Origin: Bradyrhizobium tropiciagri | Lineage (GTDB): Bacteria; Pseudomonadota; Alphaproteobacteria; Rhizobiales; Xanthobacteraceae | Assembly (NCBI RefSeq): GCF_018130545.1 | Contig: NZ_JAFCKF010000004.1 | Coordinates: forward strand, 569,501 to 633,500 | DNA: 64,000 nucleotides | Direction: 5' to 3' | Shown: positions 8,090 to 14,925 of the stretch, in pieces | How the letters are laid out: each line of letters begins with the position of its first letter | Numbering within the stretch: position 1 is the first letter of the stretch | Notes under the pieces: generated by a model | What the model was told of the DNA's origin: nothing | The model's database searches: none | What the model saw: only the letters and a program-made list of their open reading frames with translations | Program-made: the position numbers and the translations under genes

Positions 8090-9204
8090 GCAGCTCTCCT
8101 CATTCCAAGCGATAGCAGATGCGCGACGACAGCCGCGCTCGATGCACCGTCCACGAGATCATCGACGAAGCGCTCGATCGCGATCAGCGCCTCGGTCTGC
8201 GGCTTGAAGCCGGGCGAGGTCGCGAGCGGCGTCAGCCAGCTGACGCGCCAGGCCCGGCGCGACAGTTTTGCCACGGCATCGCGCAGTGCGGCCGGATCTC
8301 CGCGCTCGAGGCCGTCGGAGACGATCACGACCGCGGCGCCGCGGGCATAGCCCGCGAACCGCGGCACCGCGAGGAAGGCCTGCAGTGCATCGCCGATCCG
8401 AGTGCCGCCGTCCCAGTCGCTGACCAGGAACGAGGCTGCGCTCAGGGCCTGCTCGCGGCGTTTCAGCCGCAGCGCAGGGGTGACGCGAGTCAGCCGTGTG
8501 CCGAAGGTGAAGACCTCGACATTGCCGGCCGACTGCACCAGCACGTGTGCTAACCGCATGTTCTCCTCGGTGCGCGCCTTCATCGAGCCGGAGACGTCGA
8601 TCAGCAACAGCATCTTGCGCGGGCGCTGGCGGCGGCGCATCCGGCCGAGCCGCAGCACTTCGCCATCATTGCGGACGCTGTCACGCAGTGTGCGGCGCAG
8701 ATCGGCGAACGGGCCGGAGCGCGCGCGGCGGCGCCGGTGGCCGCGCCGCCGCGGCAGCCGCTGGGCCGCCTCACGTGACAGCCGGCGTAGCGGATCGCTG
8801 GTCGGGACTTGCGCAAATCTGCGCTCGACCAGTGCCTCGGCGCGCGCCGCGGCGAGGCCGGATTCGTTGGCTTCGTCGGCAAGCGGCGGCTCGTCCTCGC
8901 CGCGGCCCTCCTCCTGCAGGCGGACGGTCTCCTCGTCCTCGCCTTCGGCCTGCTCGATCGCATCAGTGCCGCGGAAATGGAGGTCGAACAGCCGGTCATA
9001 AGTCGCGCGGCGCTCCGGGGGCGGAGCCAAGGTCGCGAGCCCGGCTTGTCGGATATGCTCCAGGCTTCTCGGTCCGAGCAATTCGATCGCGGCGAGGAAG
9101 CTCGTGGTCTGCTCCGGCGCGACCGAGAAGCTGTTGGCGCGCAGCAGCGCGACAAACGACACGAAGATCCGTGCGGCGCGCGGCAGCTGGAGATCGTCGC
9201 TCAC
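8086..9204 (-). CDS. VWA domain protein, CoxE-like
   Basis: This 372-residue protein has a C-terminal von Willebrand A domain carrying a MIDAS metal site (LLIDVSGSMKA, the DxSxS pattern). The middle part is Arg-rich (RLPRRRGHRRRR) and the N-terminal region acidic. CoxE-type VWA proteins pair with a MoxR-type ATPase and help mature the metal centre of molybdenum hydroxylases. The open frame runs on to 9822, but that extension lies over the MoxR gene; the real start is the GTG at 9204, overlapping the MoxR stop as GTGA. The gene order matches coxL-D-E. Confidence 0.88.
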   Translation of the reverse strand: MSDDLQLPRAARIFVSFVALLRANSFSVAPEQTTSFLAAIELLGPRSLEHIRQAGLATLAPPPERRATYDRLFDLHFRGTDAIEQAEGEDEETVRLQEEGRGEDEPPLADEANESGLAAARAEALVERRFAQVPTSDPLRRLSREAAQRLPRRRGHRRRRARSGPFADLRRTLRDSVRNDGEVLRLGRMRRRQRPRKMLLLIDVSGSMKARTEENMRLAHVLVQSAGNVEVFTFGTRLTRVTPALRLKRREQALSAASFLVSDWDGGTRIGDALQAFLAVPRFAGYARGAAVVIVSDGLERGDPAALRDAVAKLSRRAWRVSWLTPLATSPGFKPQTEALIAIERFVDDLVDGASSAAVVAHLLSLGMRRAA

Positions 9205-10082
9205 GCGGCCGCCTCCGCGATGATGGCATCGAGGCGCGGCGAGATGAAATGCAGATCCTCCTCGTCCTTCAGCGCAACGCCGATCGAGCGCCTGAAGGCA
9301 TCGGGCCAGCGCGCGCCGCCCTTGTTGAGCAGGGTTGCGGCTTCGGCCCAGTCGACCGCTTCGGCGATGCCCGGCGCCTTGCTCAGCGGCTCGCGGCGCA
9401 GCCGGCCGACCGCGGCGACCACGGCGCGGGCGGTGGCCTCGGCGACGCTGGAGGCGCGCATCATCACGATGCGGGCTTCGCGTTCGGCGTTCGGATAGTC
9501 GATCCAGTGATAGACACAGCGCCGCCTCAGCGCTTCGTGCAGGTCGCGCGTCCGGTTCGAGGTCAGCACCACGACCGGATGCTCGGCGGCGCGGATGGTG
9601 CCGCGCTCGGGGATCGAGATCTGGAAATCGGAGAGGAATTCGAGCAGGAAGGCCTCGAACTCCTGGTCGGCGCGGTCGATTTCGTCGATCAGCAGCACCG
9701 TCGCGTCGGGCGCGCGCAGTGCCGCGAGCATCGGGCGTTCGATCAGGAACGACTCGCCGTAGATGTCGATGCTCTCTTCGCCGGCCTGCCGGATCGCCAG
9801 CATCTGGCGCGGATAGTTCCACTCATAGAGTGCCGCCGAAGCGTCGATGCCCTCGTAGCATTGCAGCCGGATCAGCCGGCGTCCGAGCACGGCGGCGATC
9901 GCCTTTGCCGCCTCGGTCTTGCCGACCCCCGGCGCGCCCTCCAGCAGCAGCGGCTTGCCGAGCGCAAGCGAGAGATAGGAGGCGGTCGCGATGCCGTCGT
10001 CGGCGAGGTAATAGGCCGCGCGCAGCGCCTTCTCCAGCGCCTCGGGGCTGTCGATGCCGACGATGTTGCTGCGGACCGGCAT
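9201..10082 (-). CDS. MoxR-family AAA ATPase, CoxD-like
   Basis: This 293-residue AAA+ ATPase has Walker A GAPGVGKTEAAKA, Walker B TVLLIDEIDRAD, sensor 1 (VVLTSNRTRDL) and an arginine-finger region (HEALRRRCVYHWIDYP). CoxD-type MoxR ATPases act with a VWA partner as chaperones that complete the active site of CO dehydrogenase-like enzymes. The start is the ATG at 10082; the open frame continues upstream only into the molybdopterin subunit gene. The stop overlaps the start of the VWA gene. Confidence 0.9.
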   Translation of the reverse strand: MPVRSNIVGIDSPEALEKALRAAYYLADDGIATASYLSLALGKPLLLEGAPGVGKTEAAKAIAAVLGRRLIRLQCYEGIDASAALYEWNYPRQMLAIRQAGEESIDIYGESFLIERPMLAALRAPDATVLLIDEIDRADQEFEAFLLEFLSDFQISIPERGTIRAAEHPVVVLTSNRTRDLHEALRRRCVYHWIDYPNAEREARIVMMRASSVAEATARAVVAAVGRLRREPLSKAPGIAEAVDWAEAATLLNKGGARWPDAFRRSIGVALKDEEDLHFISPRLDAIIAEAAA

Positions 10083-10090
10083 GGAAAACC

Positions 10091-11113
10091 TCAGCGCCGC
10101 GGCTGCGGCCGTGCGCCGCCCTGCGCCCGGATCGCGCGCAGTACTTTTTCCGGCGTGATCGGCAGGTCGTCGATCCGGACGCCGACCGCGTTGAAGATCG
10201 CGTTGGCGACCGCAGGCAGCACCGGATTGGCGCACATCTCGCCCGGTCCCTTGGCGCCGAACGGACCGTCGGGTGCGGGACGTTCCAGTACCGCGATGTC
10301 GTGCGGGCAGATGTCTCCCGGACCCGGCATCTGGTATTCGACGAAGTCGCGCGGCCCGTGGACCGGCTCCGGATAGTAAGGCTCCGGCGTCTCGAAGAGC
10401 GCGTGGCTGACGCCCATCCAGGCGCCGCCGACCAGCTGCTGCTCGACCAGCCGTGGATTGAGCGCGCGGCCGAGCTCATAGGCGGAATCCATTCTGACCA
10501 TGTCGACCTCGCCGGTCTCGTCGTCGACCTCGACCTCGGCGACGAGACAGGCATGCGCGTAGCAGGTCGCCGGCGACATCTCGCCGGTCTCGGGATCGAC
10601 GTCGGACAGTGGCACCAGGAAGATGCCGCGGCCGGAGATCGTCTTGCCCTGTTTGAATTGCGCGGCGATCGCAACATCCTTGGTCGAGATCGAGCGATGC
10701 GGCGCGCCCTTGACGTGGATGTTGCCGCGACCGTCGGTCTCGAGATCGGCGGCATTCACTTCGAGTTCCTCGGCCGCCGCCTCCATCATCACGCCGCGCG
10801 CCTCCCGCGCCGCCGCCATTACGGCGTTGCCGACGCGATGCGTGCCACGCGATGCGAACGAACCCATGCAGTGCGGCCCGGTGTCGGAGTCGGCGGTGTC
10901 GACATAGACGTCCTCGACCGGCACGCCGAGCGTCTCGGCGCAGATCTGGCGGGTCACCGACTTCATGCCCTGGCCGAGATCGATCGAGGACAGCGCCACG
11001 GTGAACTTGCCGCTGGGGTTGGAATGCACCAGCGCCTGGCTCGGATCGCCGCCGAGATTCATGCCGATGGGATAATTGACCGACGCGATGCCGCGTCCGC
11101 GATGCCTGGTCAT
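10091..11113 (-). CDS. Molybdenum hydroxylase large subunit, C-terminal half (split gene)
   Basis: This 340-residue polypeptide is the second half of a xanthine dehydrogenase-family molybdopterin subunit. It begins at HRGRGIASVNYP, where full-length homologues pass from their first to second molybdopterin domain. It holds the cofactor-contacting stretch DLGQGMKSVTRQI and the catalytic Glu in GAKGPGE (E292). An AGGAGG Shine-Dalgarno lies 8 nt before its ATG, and the stop of the first half is only 2 nt upstream in a different frame, so reinitiation can make it as a separate chain. A frameshift in a once-fused gene is the alternative. Confidence 0.87.
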   Translation of the reverse strand: MTRHRGRGIASVNYPIGMNLGGDPSQALVHSNPSGKFTVALSSIDLGQGMKSVTRQICAETLGVPVEDVYVDTADSDTGPHCMGSFASRGTHRVGNAVMAAAREARGVMMEAAAEELEVNAADLETDGRGNIHVKGAPHRSISTKDVAIAAQFKQGKTISGRGIFLVPLSDVDPETGEMSPATCYAHACLVAEVEVDDETGEVDMVRMDSAYELGRALNPRLVEQQLVGGAWMGVSHALFETPEPYYPEPVHGPRDFVEYQMPGPGDICPHDIAVLERPAPDGPFGAKGPGEMCANPVLPAVANAIFNAVGVRIDDLPITPEKVLRAIRAQGGARPQPRR

Positions 11114-11115
11114 GG

Positions 11116-12702
11116 TCAGCGCCTCCTGGTGCCGAAGACGGAAGAGAAACGGGTAGCGCCATGCGAGGGCGCGCTCGGCCGTGGCGGCGAGGGTGGCGTC
11201 GGGGGAGGAGGCGGTGGTGGCGGTTCGCGGCTCGCGGCCGGCGCACGGTCATACGTGGTGCGCTGCTGCGACGGTGCGGCCGCTGGCGGGTGCGATTCAC
11301 GCGGCGTCAGCGTCACGGCTGCACGGATGCCGCCGCCGTCCTTGCGCGACGACATCCGCTTGAACTCCTCGCGAAGCGGCCATTTGGCCTTCTCGGCTGC
11401 GACCTGCACGCATTCGATCAGCGCGGTGTTCTTGGCCTCGCGACGATGCGCCTTCATGTCGCCGTCGCGATACGCATTGAGGATCCGGAATTCCATCGGG
11501 TCCATGCCGACCAGATGGGCGAGCTTGTCCATCTGGCACTCGATGGCGAAATCCATCGCGGTGACGCCGAAGCCGCGCATCGCGGTGGCGGGCGTCCGGT
11601 TGGTGAAGACGCAATAGACGTCGCCATGGACGTTCGGGATCGTGTAGGGCCCGGGCAGATGCGCGGCGCATTTCACCGCCGCATAGCTCGACAGCCGCGT
11701 ATAGGCGCCGCTATCGAAATAGGCGCGCACCTTGCGGGCGACGACACGGCCGTCGCGCATCACGCCGTCCTTGATGTAGATGCGCTCGGCGCCGCGCGGC
11801 GGGCCATATTGCATCTCCTCCTCGCGCCCGAACACGTAACGCACCGGTCGCCCCGTCAGCATCGCGCCGAGGATGCAGAGCGGCTCGGTCAGCGTATCGA
11901 CCTTGCCGCCAAAGCCGCCGCCGACCGTGCCGCCGATGAAGTGGAACGTGTTGGACGGCACGTCGAGGATCTTTGCGCAGGTATCGACCGAGAAGAACAG
12001 CGCCTGCGTCGAGGTGTAGACGATATAGCGGCCATTGGTGTCAGGCGCCGCGATCGAGCCGTTGGTCTCGGTCGGGGCGTGCTCGATCGGCGACATCTGG
12101 TAGCGTTGCTCCAGCACATGGTCGGCCGCGGCCAGCGCGCGGTCGGCGTCGCCGAACCGCAGCTGCTGGCGGTCGTAGGTCTCGTGATAGGTGAAGGTGT
12201 TCTTGGGATAGACGTCGTTGACGACGGGTGCGCCCGGCTTCAGGGCGTCCTCGACGTCGAACACCGCCGGCAGCGGCTCATAGTCGATCTTGACCTTGGC
12301 GATCGCCTCATAGGCCTCGCGCGGGCTGTCGGCGACGATGGCGACGATCGGCTCACCCTTGTAGCGCACCTTGTCGAACGCCAGCGACGGCTCGTCGTCC
12401 TTGCCGAAATTGATCAGCGAGAGCAGCGTGTTCAGATTGCGCGGCACGTCGGAGGCGCGGATCACCCGCCGCACCCCCTGCGAGCGCTCGGCCTCGGAGG
12501 TGTCGATGCGCCGCAGCCGTGCATGAGAATGCGCGCTGCGGACCACTTTCAGGTGCAGCATGCCCTGCAGCTTATGGTCGTCGAAATAGGGCGAGGTGCC
12601 GGTGACATGGCCGAGCATGTCCTGGCGCTGCGTGCCCTTGCCGATCTCTTTCAGGTTATCGTCGCGCTCCTCGGCGAAGAGGTCCTTGCGTAATTCCAGC
12701 AT
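11116..12702 (-). CDS. Molybdenum hydroxylase large subunit, N-terminal half (split gene)
   Basis: This 528-residue chain is the first half of a xanthine dehydrogenase-family molybdopterin subunit. It has the a/b hammerhead domain and the first molybdopterin domain, including GGTVGGGFGGK and the substrate-loop motif TAMRGFG. RGFG is the xanthine/aldehyde oxidase type; the Cys-bearing loop of true CO dehydrogenase CoxL is absent. The last 75 residues are a foreign-looking low-complexity tail with a run of eight prolines. The gene stops 2 nt before the C-terminal half, in a different frame. It follows the 2Fe-2S subunit gene by 12 bp. Confidence 0.88.
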   Translation of the reverse strand: MLELRKDLFAEERDDNLKEIGKGTQRQDMLGHVTGTSPYFDDHKLQGMLHLKVVRSAHSHARLRRIDTSEAERSQGVRRVIRASDVPRNLNTLLSLINFGKDDEPSLAFDKVRYKGEPIVAIVADSPREAYEAIAKVKIDYEPLPAVFDVEDALKPGAPVVNDVYPKNTFTYHETYDRQQLRFGDADRALAAADHVLEQRYQMSPIEHAPTETNGSIAAPDTNGRYIVYTSTQALFFSVDTCAKILDVPSNTFHFIGGTVGGGFGGKVDTLTEPLCILGAMLTGRPVRYVFGREEEMQYGPPRGAERIYIKDGVMRDGRVVARKVRAYFDSGAYTRLSSYAAVKCAAHLPGPYTIPNVHGDVYCVFTNRTPATAMRGFGVTAMDFAIECQMDKLAHLVGMDPMEFRILNAYRDGDMKAHRREAKNTALIECVQVAAEKAKWPLREEFKRMSSRKDGGGIRAAVTLTPRESHPPAAAPSQQRTTYDRAPAASREPPPPPPPPTPPSPPRPSAPSHGATRFSSVFGTRRR

Positions 12703-12714
12703 GGCACTGTTTCC

Positions 12715-13194
12715 TTACGCGCGGGCGCGGCCGCCGGAGGCGGCAGCCAGCACGGCGTTGATGATCGGCTCATAGCCGGTGCAGCGGCAGATATTGCCGG
12801 AGATCGCCTCAACCACCTCGGCGCGGCTCGGCTGTGGATTACGATCGAGCAGCGCCTTGGCGGCCATCAGCATGCCCGGCGTGCAATAGCCACACTGCGC
12901 GGCGAAATTGTCGGCGAAGGCGCGCTGTAGCGGGTGCAGATTGGGACCGTCCTTGATGCCGTCGAGCGTCTCGACCGATCGGCCGGCGATCGTCTCGGCC
13001 AGTGTCAGACAGGAGAGATGCAATTCGCCGTCGATCAGCACGCTGCAGGTCCCGCAGCCGCCCTGGCCGCAGCCGAATTTCGGCGTCATGTCGCCGATCA
13101 GCTCACGCAGTGCGACCAGCAGATTGGTGCCGCCGTCGACGAAGATCGCGACGTCGCGGCCGTTATGGCTGAATTGGAGAGGGGTCTTGGCCAT
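12715..13194 (-). CDS. Molybdenum hydroxylase 2Fe-2S subunit (CoxS-like)
   Basis: This 159-residue iron-sulfur subunit has two [2Fe-2S] clusters. The plant-ferredoxin-like one uses the Cys of CGQGGCGTCSVLIDG and a later LHLSC; the helical one uses CGYCTPGM and CRCTGYEPI. It carries electrons from the molybdenum site to the FAD subunit encoded just upstream. Length and order (FAD subunit, 2Fe-2S subunit, molybdopterin subunit) match coxMSL operons. Confidence 0.95.
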   Translation of the reverse strand: MAKTPLQFSHNGRDVAIFVDGGTNLLVALRELIGDMTPKFGCGQGGCGTCSVLIDGELHLSCLTLAETIAGRSVETLDGIKDGPNLHPLQRAFADNFAAQCGYCTPGMLMAAKALLDRNPQPSRAEVVEAISGNICRCTGYEPIINAVLAAASGGRARA

Positions 13195-13199
13195 GCGCT

Positions 13200-14018
13200 C
13201 TATTCCTGACCGGACAACAGGCGGCGGAGATGTACGCCGACGATCTCGCGGCGATACCAGGCGCTGGCGAGTGCATTGTCGCCGGGCGACGTTCCCTCGA
13301 CGGCTGCTGTCGCCGCCGCACTGATCGTCGACGCGTCGAGCGCGCGGCCTTCCAGCGCGCGCTCGGCGGCACGGGCGCGGATCGGCGTCGGCGCCATCGA
13401 GCCGAGCGCCACGCGGGCGCCGACGATGCGGCTGCCGTTGACCGGCAGATGCGCCGCGAGCGTAATCACCGCGCCGCCCTTGGGCTTGATCCGTGCGATC
13501 TTGCGGTAGCGGAAGGCATCGGCGCTGCCGGGCTTGGCAAAGGAGATCGCCAGCACCAGCACGCCGGTCTGCCGGTCGCGCGATTGCAGGAATTCGTCGA
13601 TCGGGATCTCACGGCCGCCGAGCCCGCCTTGTACCGACACCATTGCATCGAGCGCGAGCATCGCGACCGTGAAGTCGCCATATGGCACCGGCGCGAACAG
13701 ATTGCCGCCGACGGTTCCCATGTTGCGCACCGCCGGGCCGCCGATCGAGCGGGCAGGGCCGTGCAGGAAGGCGAGATCGCGTTCGGCCAGGATGCGGGCA
13801 AAGGTGACGCCGGCGCCGAGCGTGATGCGCGAGCCCGACGCGTCGATCCGTGTCATGGCCTGGTCGCTGGCGCGCACCACGGTCGAGATCGAGATGTCGC
13901 CCTCGTTCAGCGCCCGCATCACCAGCGTGCCGCCGCCGAGATAACGGGCGCTACGATCGGACGACAGCGCCGCCGCGGCGTCGTGGGTATTGGTGAAGGT
14001 CTTCACCGTGACTGGCAT
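13200..14018 (-). CDS. Molybdenum hydroxylase FAD-binding subunit (CoxM-like)
   Basis: This 272-residue flavoprotein subunit has the two FAD-binding motifs of the family, ARYLGGGTLVMRAL near residue 24 and NMGTVGGNLF near residue 107, plus the C-terminal CO dehydrogenase flavoprotein domain. It accepts electrons from the 2Fe-2S subunit and passes them to an external acceptor. It lies 5 bp upstream of the 2Fe-2S gene and 14 bp after a CoxG-like gene. No XdhC/CoxF-type maturation gene was seen in this cluster. Confidence 0.93.
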   Translation of the reverse strand: MPVTVKTFTNTHDAAAALSSDRSARYLGGGTLVMRALNEGDISISTVVRASDQAMTRIDASGSRITLGAGVTFARILAERDLAFLHGPARSIGGPAVRNMGTVGGNLFAPVPYGDFTVAMLALDAMVSVQGGLGGREIPIDEFLQSRDRQTGVLVLAISFAKPGSADAFRYRKIARIKPKGGAVITLAAHLPVNGSRIVGARVALGSMAPTPIRARAAERALEGRALDASTISAAATAAVEGTSPGDNALASAWYRREIVGVHLRRLLSGQE

Positions 14019-14032
14019 GATGTCCTTCCCGC

Positions 14033-14476
14033 TTACGCGGCCTCCTTCAGATGCCGGCGGATGGCCTCAAAGCCGGCCTGGTAGATATCCTCTGAGACCA
14101 TCTGCGTGATGCGGTCCCGGTCTTCGATCCGGGTCGAGAAGCGCGATTCCCAGTGCCAGAAGGTACGGTCGCCGTCGGTGACCGGCAGCAGGCGGACATG
14201 CGCCACGTAGTTGAACATCGGGATCGGCGTATCAAGCAGGCAATAGCTGAACGACTGTTCGAGATCGGAGAGCGCCAGCAGCTGCTCGCGCAGCTCGGCG
14301 CCGTCCTTCAGTTTGAAGCGCCTGACGCAGCCGATCTTGTCGGAGGGCTGCGCGCGCTCGATGCCGCTTGTCGCGACCGCCGGGTGCCAGCGGTCATGAC
14401 CGTTGAAATCGCGCAGCACGGCCCACACCGCATCGGTCGGTGCATCCACGATCGTGCTTTTGACGATATGCGGCAC
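14033..14476 (-). CDS. SRPBCC-family protein, CoxG-like (copy 1)
   Basis: This 147-residue START/Bet v 1-like protein of the polyketide cyclase/CoxG type begins with VKSTIVDAPTDAVWAVLRDF and has the family pattern NGHDRWHPAV...PSDKIGCVRRF. Such folds form a hydrophobic ligand pocket. In cox clusters CoxG is thought to help membrane attachment or substrate handling. It is clearly related to the next gene, 3 bp upstream, so the two are a tandem duplication. Confidence 0.85.
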   Translation of the reverse strand: MPHIVKSTIVDAPTDAVWAVLRDFNGHDRWHPAVATSGIERAQPSDKIGCVRRFKLKDGAELREQLLALSDLEQSFSYCLLDTPIPMFNYVAHVRLLPVTDGDRTFWHWESRFSTRIEDRDRITQMVSEDIYQAGFEAIRRHLKEAA

Positions 14477-14479
14477 GGC

Positions 14480-14917
14480 CTATCCCCCAAACGCCCGCTT
14501 CAGGGCGTCGAAGCCGGCCTGGAACACGCCGCCGCCGATATTGTTGACCAGCTCGATCTCGCGCTCCGGCGCGCAGTCGAACTCGGCGGTCCACTCCATG
14601 AAGGTCTGGTCGCCATCGGTGACCGGCGTCAGCCGCAAGGTCGCGACGTAATTCTCGACGCCCATCGGCGATTCCAGGATCGAGTAGGTGCAGAACATGT
14701 CGTAGTCGGATAGCCCGAGCAGCTTCTCCCTGATCCGGTCACCGTTGCGCAGCCGGAAATCCCTGACGCAGCCGATCTTGTCCGAGGGCTCGCCGCCCTC
14801 GATCCGGCTCTCGGCGATCGCCGGGTGCCAGTTCGGCAGGCCGTTGAAGTCGCGGACGCGGGCCCAGACCCGGTCATTGCGGGCGTTGACGACGGTGGAG
14901 ACGTAAACCCGTGCCAT
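14480..14917 (-). CDS. SRPBCC-family protein, CoxG-like (copy 2)
   Basis: This 145-residue SRPBCC protein is homologous to its downstream neighbour. The shared pattern is TVVNARNDRVWARVRDF, GLPNWHPAIAESRIEGG, PSDKIGCVRDFRL and LTPVTDGDQTFMEW. It probably binds a small hydrophobic molecule. It lies 8 bp after the flotillin gene. A pair of SRPBCC proteins may form a heterodimer or bind substrate and product, but nothing in the sequence proves this. Confidence 0.83.
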   Translation of the reverse strand: MARVYVSTVVNARNDRVWARVRDFNGLPNWHPAIAESRIEGGEPSDKIGCVRDFRLRNGDRIREKLLGLSDYDMFCTYSILESPMGVENYVATLRLTPVTDGDQTFMEWTAEFDCAPEREIELVNNIGGGVFQAGFDALKRAFGG

Positions 14918-14925
14918 GTGTCAGC

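Noticed and set aside
9205-9822. Long N-terminal extension of the VWA protein frame
   Set aside because: The extension is a shadow over the MoxR gene; GTG at 9204 gives the normal overlap with the MoxR stop.
10091-14018. Aerobic CO dehydrogenase (coxMSL)
   Set aside because: The gene order is cox-like, but the substrate loop is RGFG type and the Cys loop of form I CoxL is missing.
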